DNA of 5,678 nt from Nitrospinota bacterium (GTDB lineage: Bacteria; UBA8248). Each line of letters starts with the position of its first letter. The stretch's first letter is position 1. A program made the translations under genes and the position numbers. This document shows positions 1-5,678 of the stretch, piece by piece. A model generated the notes under the pieces. It made no database searches. It saw nothing but the letters and a program-made list of their open reading frames with translations, and had not been told where the DNA came from. Where the stretch lies: positions 1-5,678 of the forward strand of contig WTGD01000231.1 of NCBI GenBank assembly GCA_011523725.1, given 5' to 3'.

Positions 1-1267
1 CCTGCACGTAGCGGATGACCTCGTCGCGCCTGTCCATGCAGAAGTCGATGTCCACGTCGGGCGGGCTGATGCGCTCGGGGTTCAGGAAACGCTCGAAGAG
101 AAGGGAGTACTTGAGCGGGTCGATGCCCGTGATGCCCAGCGCATAGGCGGCCAGGCTGCCCGCCGCCGAGCCCCGGCCCGGGCCCACGGGAATGCCCTGC
201 TCCTTGGCGTAGCGGATGAAATCGGACACGATGAGGAAATACCCCTCGTAGTTCTGGTTGTTGATGACCTCGAGCTCCATCTTGAGCCGTTCGCGGTAGC
301 GCTCCGCCTCGGCGCCCTCGACTCCGAACTGCGCGAGCCTGCCCGCGAGTCCCTCCTCCGCCGTGCGCCTCAGGTATTCCTTCTTGTCGGCCCCGTCGGG
401 GGTCTCGAAATCCGGGTAGTGGGCCGCGCCGAAGGTGAAATCGAAATCGCATTGCTCGGCGATGGCGAGCGTATTGGCGAGGGCTTCGGGCACCTCGCCG
501 AAGAGCGCCTCCATCTCCTCTGCGGTTTTGAGGTAGAACTCCTCGCTCTTTATCGTCATGCGGTTAGGGTCGTTCAGGGTCTTGCCCGTCTGGATGCAGA
601 TGAGCACCTCCTGGGCGCCGTGATCCCCCTTGTCCAGATAATGCACGTCGTTGGTGGCGACGAGGGGGAGCCCCATCTCCTTCGAGAGGGCGATGACTCT
701 CGGGATGACCTGCTTGTCCTCCTCCATGCCGTGGTCCTGGAGTTCGAGGTAGTAGCGCCCCGGGAAGAGGTCCTTGTAGAACCCGGCCGCCTCGCGCGCC
801 GCCTCCTCGCGGCCGTGCAGGAGGTGATCGTTCACCTCCCCGCGCAGGCAGGCGGACGTGCAGATGAGACCCTCGGCGTGCTGGACGAGGAGCTCGCGGT
901 CGATCCTGGGGAAATAGTACATCCCCTCGGTGAAACCCCGCGTCACCAGTTCGCACAGGTTGTTGTAGCCCGTCTGGTTCTGGGCGAGCAGCAGCATGTG
1001 GTAGGCGCGCCCGCCGCCGTTCGTAGACCCCTTGTCGAACCGGCTGCCGGGGGCGACGTACACCTCGCAGCCGATGATGGGCTTGACGCCCGCCTTCCTC
1101 GCCGCCTCGTAGAACTTCACCGCGCCGAACATGTTCCCGTGGTCGGTCAGCGCCACGGCGGGCTGGCCGAGTTCGGCGGCGCGCTGCACCAGATCGCCGA
1201 TTCGCGTGGTGCCGTCCAGGAGACTGTACTGGGAGTGTAGATGCAGATGAACGAATGGAGCCGGCAT
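1..1267 (-). CDS. dnaE: DNA polymerase III alpha subunit, N-terminal part (runs off left edge)
   Basis: Catalytic subunit of the replicative DNA polymerase; 422 codons are visible, against a usual family length of roughly 1100-1200. The translation opens with a PHP domain: FVHLHLHS at 5-12, TDHGN at 41-45, GCEVY at 66-70, TSACLRGE at 137-144 and NDVHY at 206-210. The palm follows, with GPGRGSAAGS at 362-371 and PDVDIDF at 403-409. D406 and D408 of that motif match the first two catalytic aspartates of the family; the third should lie outside the window. The PHP metal ligands H9, H11, D18, H43, E68, H90, C140, D207 and H209 all appear present, so the domain may be an active proofreading nuclease (inference from Thermus and mycobacterial DnaE). 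ATG at 1265-1267 is the first standard start after an in-frame TGA about 30 codons upstream; the purine-rich GGGGAAGAG before it is only a modest ribosome site. No frameshift is seen. Confidence 0.97.
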   Translation of the reverse strand, partial: MPAPFVHLHLHSQYSLLDGTTRIGDLVQRAAELGQPAVALTDHGNMFGAVKFYEAARKAGVKPIIGCEVYVAPGSRFDKGSTNGGGRAYHMLLLAQNQTGYNNLCELVTRGFTEGMYYFPRIDRELLVQHAEGLICTSACLRGEVNDHLLHGREEAAREAAGFYKDLFPGRYYLELQDHGMEEDKQVIPRVIALSKEMGLPLVATNDVHYLDKGDHGAQEVLICIQTGKTLNDPNRMTIKSEEFYLKTAEEMEALFGEVPEALANTLAIAEQCDFDFTFGAAHYPDFETPDGADKKEYLRRTAEEGLAGRLAQFGVEGAEAERYRERLKMELEVINNQNYEGYFLIVSDFIRYAKEQGIPVGPGRGSAAGSLAAYALGITGIDPLKYSLLFERFLNPERISPPDVDIDFCMDRRDEVIRYVQ

Positions 1268-1441
1268 GTCTCTTCCCCGGGGGCGGATTTTGATAGGGGC
1301 GTACTCTGTCAGGTTACTGCTTTTTCTGTAGCCCGTGTAGCCGGTGCGGCCGCGGAGTCAGTGCAGTGCTTCCAGTTTACCTCCTTAAGCCTACCGCCGT
1401 CATCTTTTTAATTCACAGAGCGCATTCGCGCTTGCGGCATA

Positions 1442-1807
1442 TCAACCGCCATACCCGAAAATCTGGCTGATGAACCGGCCGGGCATCATGGCGAACCCGC
1501 CCGCGATGAGGGCGCCTATCATCGTGCCCGTCATGAAAGCCGCGTGCCTCCGCACATTTCCCCGCCGTATCGAGACCACGGCCATCACCATGCAGAACAT
1601 CGTCCAGATCGTCAGCAGGTGAATCCAGCTGAAATCGCCGTCGTTGAGCTCGCGAATCCCAAACGATGAAACTGTGACGTAGGTCATCACGACCATCCAG
1701 CACCAGCCGATGATGCGGTGCCTGCGCGTTCCCTTCGCCGACGCGAGATTGACGGCGCCGAGCCCTATCGCCAGCACCGCCAGAATGAAATGCGTCCATA
1801 TCAGCAA
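1442..1807 (-). CDS. DUF2306-like four-helix membrane protein
   Basis: Small inner-membrane protein of 121 residues and unknown function. Four hydrophobic segments are visible at about 4-22, 34-52, 60-80 and 91-108. Polar landmarks resemble the DUF2306 family: H6 in the first helix, HRIIGW at 30-35, FSWIHLL at 59-65, RRGNVRRHAAFMTG at 81-94 and PGR at 109-111. The membrane-edge histidines (H6, H30, H63, H88) are compatible with haem or metal binding, but this is inference. The start is TTG at 1805-1807, chosen because AGGGG (complement of 1817-1821) lies 9 nt upstream and the first helix needs this N-terminus; the nearby ATG at 1797-1799 is in another frame. It lies 18 bp downstream of, and in the same frame as, the histidine-rich protein gene, so the two are probably co-transcribed. 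Family assignment is from memory of the pattern; the coding call is firmer. Confidence 0.78.
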   Translation of the reverse strand: MLIWTHFILAVLAIGLGAVNLASAKGTRRHRIIGWCWMVVMTYVTVSSFGIRELNDGDFSWIHLLTIWTMFCMVMAVVSIRRGNVRRHAAFMTGTMIGALIAGGFAMMPGRFISQIFGYGG

Positions 1808-1816
1808 GGCTTCGGT

Positions 1817-1821
1817 CCCCT
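1817..1821 (-). promoter_or_regulatory. Ribosome binding site supporting the TTG start
   Basis: On the minus strand this reads AGGGG, 9 nt before TTG at 1805-1807 and just after the upstream TAG stop. It is the main support for a non-ATG start of the membrane protein, because there is no in-frame ATG between the TAG and the first transmembrane helix. Confidence 0.5.
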
Positions 1822-1825
1822 GCGC

Positions 1826-2380
1826 CTAGTTGTTCATATCCTTGAGCGCCACGACGTCCTGAACGAGCTTTCCCCGGTAGCTCAGGTCTTCGTGCATGTT
1901 CGTGTTCAGCGTCACCCTGATCTCGAGATTCCCCTTCGGGAGCCTGTCCATGAAATAAAAAGCGGAATACAGCCTCGTGAGCTTCTTGCCGTTCAGGTAC
2001 AGGTGCGCGTGGCCCTCGTTGATCTTCGATGTCTTGTTCACTTTTTCGGGCGCGAAGCGGAAGTTCCTGATATCCAGAAACAGATTGAGCGCCCCCTTGG
2101 TATGGGCGTCTTTTTCCAGGCGTATCTTCACGCGCGGCGGGTTCTTGTAGTCGGCGGGAATCATTTTGACGGAATGCTTTATCCCGCCGCGGCCCTTCTT
2201 CATTCCAGCCTCGCCGGGCTTGTGCATCCGATGTCCATGCCCCTTCTCCCCGTGGCCGCTTTGAGCGATGTGCAGGTGGGGATAATTCGCCTCATGGGCA
2301 TGGGCGCTCGCTCCAGCGAGAAACGAACCCAGGAAAAACAGCGGCGCCACGACGATCGTGGTTTTCAAGATGCGATACAT
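1826..2380 (-). CDS. Secreted histidine-rich protein, putative metal binding
   Basis: Exported protein of 184 residues. A signal peptide is clear: basic MYRILK, hydrophobic core about 8-23, likely cleavage after AGASAHA (residues 22-28). Next comes a low-complexity histidine-rich segment (H27, H29, H35, H37, H43, H48, H50, H53), then a compact domain from about 70 with a beta-strand pattern, including LFLDIRNFRFAPEKVN at 100-115 and GHAHLYLNGKKLTRLYS at 123-139. The NFRFAPEKV stretch resembles the start of cupredoxin-like domains, but no cupredoxin Cys/His/Met copper site follows. Similar GHAHLY.NG proteins occur as uncharacterised secreted proteins in bacteria (recollection, not searched). 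Metal sequestration or delivery, such as copper or zinc, is inferred from the histidines. ATG at 2378-2380 has a strong AAAGGAG site upstream. It is the first gene of a two-gene unit with the DUF2306-like protein. Confidence 0.82.
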   Translation of the reverse strand: MYRILKTTIVVAPLFFLGSFLAGASAHAHEANYPHLHIAQSGHGEKGHGHRMHKPGEAGMKKGRGGIKHSVKMIPADYKNPPRVKIRLEKDAHTKGALNLFLDIRNFRFAPEKVNKTSKINEGHAHLYLNGKKLTRLYSAFYFMDRLPKGNLEIRVTLNTNMHEDLSYRGKLVQDVVALKDMNN

Positions 2381-2389
2381 TTCATCCGA

Positions 2390-2396
2390 CTCCTTT
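2390..2396 (-). promoter_or_regulatory. Strong ribosome binding site of the histidine-rich protein gene
   Basis: Reads AAAGGAG on the minus strand, 9 nt before ATG at 2378-2380. It is the best Shine-Dalgarno match attached to any gene in the window and fixes the start. An overlapping out-of-frame ATG at 2382-2384 sits too close to be preferred. Confidence 0.7.
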
Positions 2397-2511
2397 GAAA
2401 AATTTCAGACGCGGCGACGGTCATTATTCAGGAAAGAACAGGCGGCTGTATCGTAACTTGCTGATTCTGAAAACAGTAAAATAAGACTGGCGAAGTCCCC
2501 ATCGTTCTTGC

Positions 2512-2539
2512 TTGCTTTTTCATCCCGGACATCTAAGAT
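2512..2539 (+). promoter_or_regulatory. Candidate sigma70-type promoter for the lipoprotein gene
   Basis: TTGCTT (2512-2517) and TAAGAT (2534-2539) are separated by 16 bp and lie about 45 bp before the lipoprotein ATG, inside the 204-bp divergent spacer 2381-2584. Spacing and hexamers are near the sigma70 consensus. The region is AT-richer than the surrounding genes, so chance matches are likely. I see no equally good promoter facing the histidine-rich gene. Confidence 0.3.
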
Positions 2540-2584
2540 TCTGCCTGGCGTCCCTGTTCTGAAAATCGATGAAAACCGGAAAAA

Positions 2585-3334
2585 ATGCGCAAATTTATTC
2601 TCCTGATTATTATCGTCTTTTTGGCGGGATGTAAAACTTCATCAGACGGGTTTTCACCCGCCACGTATTTCGACACGGGCGGCATGACATCCTACCAGGA
2701 CAAAGACTGGAACATCGAGTTTTACGACAACTGCGGCTTCCCGGATTCTAATTCCGTACGATGGGTAACCGAAGGAGGCGAGACGTTCCTGCGCTTTACA
2801 CTGAAAAACAAACAGGTGGGAGGATGCAGCACCGACGGTTTTCAAAGACACGGCGCGCCGTACTGGGAGCGCGCGGAGATAAAACAGGCGAGTACTCTGA
2901 AAAAAGATGCGGACTATACGCTGACCTTCAGGGCCAGGTTCGTGAAAGGATTCATCTACGAAAGAGAAGACTTTGTTCAACTACACCAAAGCGTCAAGGG
3001 CTGCAGGGTCGGTCCCGCATTGATGTTCAAATTTTCAAACGGGCATTTCACGACCAATCATTGGGGGCAGCCCCTGAAAAGAAAGGTCCGCATCAATAAA
3101 GTGATGGGGAAATGGGTAAACGTGAAGCTGGAAGTTATATTCACGGAATCGTATTACAACCTCTATTTCAATGACGAAAAGATCATCGACGAGGGAGATT
3201 TCGGTCTCGACCCATGCGGAGAGCCGCACTTCAAGTTCGGGATTTACAGGCCCGGCGACGAAGGGGCGGCCGGTGAGAGAATCTCCATCCTGGATATCGA
3301 CAAAATCCGGCTGATCGAGAAAAAGAAAAAATAA
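2585..3334 (+). CDS. Lipoprotein with polysaccharide-lyase-like jelly-roll domain
   Basis: Predicted lipoprotein of 249 residues: MRKF, a hydrophobic run 5-13, and lipobox LAGC at 13-16 with C16 as the lipidated cysteine; residue +2 is Lys, which favours the outer membrane. The rest has the look of the heparin-lyase-I-like/alginate-lyase jelly roll (Pfam Polysacc_lyase type). ERAEIK at 95-100, VQLH at 131-134 and HFKFGIYR at 215-222 fall in the order of the PL7-type motifs R(S/T)ELR, Q(I/V)H and YFKAG(V/I)Y. GKWVNVKLEV at 175-184 and YNLYFNDEKI at 191-200 fit the strands between. C50, C81, C140 and C211 could form two disulfides. Degradation or binding of an acidic polysaccharide is inferred; a non-catalytic carbohydrate-binding role is possible. 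Base composition is low (22 of 60 G+C in 3121-3180) and the tail is lysine-rich, suggesting transfer. It is the only plus-strand gene. ATG at 2585 follows a weak CCGGA site. Confidence 0.8.
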   Translation: MRKFILLIIIVFLAGCKTSSDGFSPATYFDTGGMTSYQDKDWNIEFYDNCGFPDSNSVRWVTEGGETFLRFTLKNKQVGGCSTDGFQRHGAPYWERAEIKQASTLKKDADYTLTFRARFVKGFIYEREDFVQLHQSVKGCRVGPALMFKFSNGHFTTNHWGQPLKRKVRINKVMGKWVNVKLEVIFTESYYNLYFNDEKIIDEGDFGLDPCGEPHFKFGIYRPGDEGAAGERISILDIDKIRLIEKKKK

Positions 3335-3340
3335 TACACT

Positions 3341-3361
3341 CTATAAACTATTGATTTATAG
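3341..3361. terminator. AT-rich dyad between convergent genes, possible bidirectional terminator
   Basis: CTATAAA (3341-3347) and TTTATAG (3355-3361) form a perfect 7-bp dyad with a 7-nt loop, in the 36-bp gap between the lipoprotein stop (3332-3334) and the guaA stop (3371-3373). The plus side is followed by TGCTTTT. The minus side is followed by AGTGTATTATTTTTTC, which supplies a better T tract. The stem is AT-only except for one pair, so it is weak as an intrinsic terminator. Confidence 0.35.
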
Positions 3362-3370
3362 TGCTTTTAA

Positions 3371-4900
3371 TCACTCCCACTCAATCGTGCCCGGCGGTTT
3401 GGAGGAGACGTCGTACACCACGCGGTTCACGCCGCGCACCTCGTTGATGATGCGCGAGGAGGCCTCGGCCAGCAGATCCGGCGGCAGCCTGGCCCAGTCC
3501 GCCGTCATCCCGTCCTGGCTCGTGACGGCCCGGAGCGCGAGAGCGTTCTCATACGTTCTCGCATCTCCCATCACGCCCACGGTGTTGACGGGCAGCAACA
3601 CGGCGAACGCCTGCCAGACCTTGTCGTAATAATCGTGCTTGCGGAGCGTTTCGATGAATATGGCGTCCGCCTCCTGGAGGGTCTGCACGCGCTTCTCCGT
3701 CACCTCGCCCAGGACGCGCACCGCGAGGCCGGGACCCGGGAACGGATGCCGCCAGAGCATCTCGCGGGGCAGCCCCAACTCCTCGCCCGCCTCGCGTACC
3801 TCGTCCTTGAACAACTCGCGCAGGGGCTCGATGAGGGCAAGCCGCATCCACTTGGGCAGCCCGCCGACGTTGTGGTGGCTTTTGATGGTCGCCGAAGGCC
3901 CCTTGAAGGAGACGCTCTCGATGACGTCGGGGTAGAGCGTTCCCTGGGCCAGGAACTTCACGTCGCCCAGCCTCCCCGCCTCGCGCTCGAACACGCGGAT
4001 GAATATCTCGCCGATTCTCTTTCTCTTGGCTTCGGGGTGCGTGACGCCGCGAAGCGCGCCCAGGAAATCCCCGCTCGCGTCCACGTGCACGAGCTTGAGC
4101 CTTTCGCCAAAGGTCTCCACAACCTGCTCGGCCTCGTTCTTTCTGAGCAGGCCGTTGTCCACGAAGATGCAGGTGAGCCGATCGCCTATCGCCTCTTTGA
4201 TGAGCATCGCCGTGACGGAGGAATCCACGCCGCCCGAGAGGCCGCACACCACGCGCCCGTCCCCGACTTGCTCCCTGATGCGCTCGACCGCCTCCTCGAT
4301 GAAGGAGCGCATGGTCCAATCGCCCGCGCATCCGCAAATCCTGTGCACGAAGTTGTGGAGGATCTCCTTGCCGCGCGGGGTGTGCGCCACTTCGGGGTGA
4401 AACTGAATGCCGTAGCGCTGCCCGTCTTCGGACATCATCGCCGCCACCGGGGAGCCCTCCGAGCGCGCGAGTTGCCTGTAGCCGGGCGGCGGCGCTTCTA
4501 TCGTATCCCCGTGGCTCATCCAGACGGTCTCGGCGCCCCCGAAGCCGAGAAAGATGCCGACGGGCTCTTCGACCATCACTTCGGCGCGGCCGAATTCCCG
4601 TTTGGCGTAAGGACCGACTTTTCCGCCGAGAAGGTGGGTCATGAGCTGCATGCCGTAGCAAATCCCCAGGATGGGGAGGTCGGTCTCGAACAGCGCGGGG
4701 TCGACCGAGGGAGAACCGTTCTCGTACACGCTGCTCGGCCCGCCCGAGAGGATGACGCCTTTGGTGTGCGGACCCGTAATCTCGCGCCAGCCGCGTGTGC
4801 ACGGGTGAATCTCGCAATACACGTTCGACTCCCGCACGCGCCGGGCGATGAGTTGCGTGTACTGCGAGCCGAAATCGAGAATGAGTATCTGATCGCGCAT
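3371..4900 (-). CDS. guaA: GMP synthase (glutamine-hydrolysing)
   Basis: Complete 509-residue cytosolic enzyme converting XMP, ATP and glutamine to GMP, the last step of guanine nucleotide synthesis; the length is normal for the family. The N-terminal class I glutamine amidotransferase domain (about 1-190) shows LSGGPSS at 51-57, the nucleophile C81 in GICYGMQ, and H168 and E170 in QFHPE. The ATP-pyrophosphatase domain follows, with P-loop SGGVDSS at 222-228, FVDNGLLRKNE at 246-256 and KSHHNVGG at 340-347. The dimerisation domain contains RHPFPGPGLAVRVLGE at 384-399 and ends in KPPGTIEWE. All catalytic residues are intact. ATG at 4898-4900 is the only standard start after an in-frame TGA 16 codons upstream, yet it lacks a good Shine-Dalgarno; a purine-rich GGAGGGGAAGAGG lies about 28 nt upstream, too far for normal use. 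It follows guaB on the same strand after 221 bp. Confidence 0.99.
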   Translation of the reverse strand: MRDQILILDFGSQYTQLIARRVRESNVYCEIHPCTRGWREITGPHTKGVILSGGPSSVYENGSPSVDPALFETDLPILGICYGMQLMTHLLGGKVGPYAKREFGRAEVMVEEPVGIFLGFGGAETVWMSHGDTIEAPPPGYRQLARSEGSPVAAMMSEDGQRYGIQFHPEVAHTPRGKEILHNFVHRICGCAGDWTMRSFIEEAVERIREQVGDGRVVCGLSGGVDSSVTAMLIKEAIGDRLTCIFVDNGLLRKNEAEQVVETFGERLKLVHVDASGDFLGALRGVTHPEAKRKRIGEIFIRVFEREAGRLGDVKFLAQGTLYPDVIESVSFKGPSATIKSHHNVGGLPKWMRLALIEPLRELFKDEVREAGEELGLPREMLWRHPFPGPGLAVRVLGEVTEKRVQTLQEADAIFIETLRKHDYYDKVWQAFAVLLPVNTVGVMGDARTYENALALRAVTSQDGMTADWARLPPDLLAEASSRIINEVRGVNRVVYDVSSKPPGTIEWE

Positions 4901-5121
4901 CTTTGTTTCGGTAAAGCGGAACGAACCGCCTCTTCCCCTCCATTCTCAGGCCGGCTTTCAAGCCGAACCATCGGCCAATATCTCGAACGCCGGATAAACC
5001 GGGACCCCACATCCCTCGACGACCCGGCGCGGTCGTCCCTGCGCGCGATGGGTGAAGCGCTCGTCTGTGCGCGCACGCTCACGCGACGCCGACGGGCATC
5101 GCCTGAATTACGCCCTGTCAA
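4901..5121 (-). other. guaB-guaA spacer with two small dyads
   Basis: This 221-bp stretch holds no gene I can support. On the minus strand it contains a 7-bp dyad GACGACC/GGTCGTC (5018-5024 with 5031-5037, 6-nt loop). Nearer guaA is a 5-bp stem with a UGAA loop (4952-4956 with 4961-4965). Neither is followed by a T tract, so they are not intrinsic terminators. The gap is long for a co-transcribed guaB-guaA pair and might hold a guaA promoter or an mRNA processing site. I do not recognise a purine riboswitch core. Confidence 0.35.
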
Positions 5122-5678
5122 TCAATCGCGCTGGTAGTTGGGCGACTCGCGCGTGATGAAGACGTCATGCACGTGGCTTTCCGTGAGGCCCGCCGACGTG
5201 ATGCGTACGAATTTCGCCTTCTCCCGCAACTCCCTCAGGTCGCGGCAGCCGGTATATCCCATGCCCGCGGCCACCCCGCCCATGAGCTGGTAGACGGTGG
5301 ACGAAAGCGGCCCCTTGTAGGGAACGCGGCCCTCCACACCCTCGGGCACGAGCTTCGAATCGCTGAAGGCGTGCTCCTCAGCACCCGCATAACCGTTCTG
5401 CACGTCCTGGAAATAGCGGTCCCGGCTCTTGCCGTTGCTCATCGCGCCGACCGAACCCATGCCGCGATACACCTTGTAGCTTCTTCCCTGGTAGAGCACC
5501 CGCTCGCCGGGGCTCTCCTCCACCCCCGCAAGCAGGCTGCCGACCATCACGCCATGCGCGCCCGCGGCGAGCGCCTTGACGATATCGCCGGAATACTTGA
5601 TCCCGCCGTCGGAGATGATTTTCACGCCGTGAGGCTCCGCCGCCGCCGCGCAGTTCGCCACCGCGCTCAACTGGGGCA
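5122..5678 (-). CDS. guaB: IMP dehydrogenase, C-terminal part (runs off right edge)
   Basis: The last 184 codons of the NAD-dependent enzyme oxidising IMP to XMP, the committed step of guanine synthesis; the family usually has about 490 residues. The 5' end, including the catalytic-cysteine loop and CBS domains, is outside the window. Numbered from the first full codon, visible motifs are SDGGIKYSGD at 22-31 and MVGSLLAGVEESPGE at 44-58 (phosphate binding), YRGMGSVGAM at 70-79, and the mobile-flap Arg-Tyr pair R87-Y88 in DRYFQ. VPEGVEGRVPYKG at 110-122, MGYTG at 139-143 and ESHVHDV at 166-172 follow. The loop between DRYFQ and KLVPEG is 17 residues, longer than in the E. coli enzyme. The frame stays open to the right edge, so a TTG inside it at 5668-5670 is not a start. 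The stop is TGA and guaA follows on the same strand. Confidence 0.98.
   Translation of the reverse strand, partial: PQLSAVANCAAAAEPHGVKIISDGGIKYSGDIVKALAAGAHGVMVGSLLAGVEESPGERVLYQGRSYKVYRGMGSVGAMSNGKSRDRYFQDVQNGYAGAEEHAFSDSKLVPEGVEGRVPYKGPLSSTVYQLMGGVAAGMGYTGCRDLRELREKAKFVRITSAGLTESHVHDVFITRESPNYQRD

Noticed and set aside
419..1240. 273-codon plus-strand frame
   Set aside because: Antisense shadow of dnaE, whose motifs are unambiguous on the minus strand.
1333..1351. Tandem 9-nt near repeat (CGGCTACA/GGGCTACA on the minus strand) upstream of dnaE
   Set aside because: Only two copies with a mismatch; consistent with chance.
1419..1432. 5-bp dyad AGCGC/GCGCT just after the membrane-protein stop, as a terminator
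   Set aside because: The stem is short and no T tract follows it on the minus strand.
1413..1799. 128-codon minus-strand frame with an ATG start
   Set aside because: It has the ATG that the membrane protein lacks, but its translation is Arg/Asp/His-rich with no hydrophobic helices, whereas the overlapping TTG-started frame gives four clean helices.
3351..3629. 92-codon plus-strand frame beginning in the dyad
   Set aside because: It is the antisense of the conserved guaA C-terminus; this kind of frame is a familiar spurious annotation.
3549..5012. 487-codon minus-strand frame overlapping guaA
   Set aside because: Arginine-rich out-of-frame shadow of guaA with no domain signal.
4639..5121. 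160-codon minus-strand frame starting at the guaB stop
   Set aside because: It starts with a TTG overlapping the guaB TGA and looked like a possible gene in the spacer, but it runs into guaA out of frame, is Arg/Ser-rich and has no ribosome site.
4901..5121. Purine-type riboswitch before guaA
   Set aside because: I could not find the conserved three-helix junction bases, and the visible dyads are too short and simple.
3635..5137. 500-codon plus-strand open frame opposite guaA
   Set aside because: It lies antisense to a complete, motif-perfect guaA. Its translation is a low-complexity Arg/Ala/Leu/His mix with no recognisable domain, as expected from GC-rich codon bias.

Overview
The window carries six protein-coding genes, two of them cut by its edges. 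The organism looks like a high-GC Gram-negative bacterium. The housekeeping genes are strongly GC-biased (43 of 60 bases are G or C in 4201-4260), one gene encodes a lipobox lipoprotein and another a signal-peptide protein. The PHP domain of the replicative polymerase keeps its metal ligands, unlike the enterobacterial enzyme. This fits an uncultured deltaproteobacterial, Nitrospinota or Tectomicrobia type lineage better than an enteric one, but the taxonomic guess is weak.

Layout. Positions 1-1267 (minus strand) hold the first 422 codons of dnaE, the DNA polymerase III alpha subunit, whose 3' end lies off the left edge. Positions 1442-2380 (minus) hold a compact two-gene unit: a secreted histidine-rich protein, then 18 bp later a four-helix DUF2306-type membrane protein that starts with TTG. 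A 204-bp divergent spacer follows. On the plus strand, 2585-3334 encodes a lipoprotein with a polysaccharide-lyase-like jelly-roll domain and a clearly lower GC content than its neighbours. It converges on guaA, and an AT-rich dyad lies between the two stop codons. Positions 3371-4900 (minus) are a complete guaA (GMP synthase), and 5122 to the right edge is the C-terminal part of guaB (IMP dehydrogenase).

Function. guaB and guaA form the two-step guanine nucleotide branch (IMP to XMP to GMP) in pathway order on one strand, separated by an unusually roomy 221-bp spacer. dnaE lies downstream on the same strand. The stretch 1268-3370 between guaA and dnaE is accessory in character: envelope or secreted proteins, changing GC and one strand reversal. 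No RNA gene, CRISPR array, insertion sequence or phage gene is visible. The least ordinary material is the histidine-rich/DUF2306 pair and the lyase-like lipoprotein. I see no clear evidence of a wholly new system.
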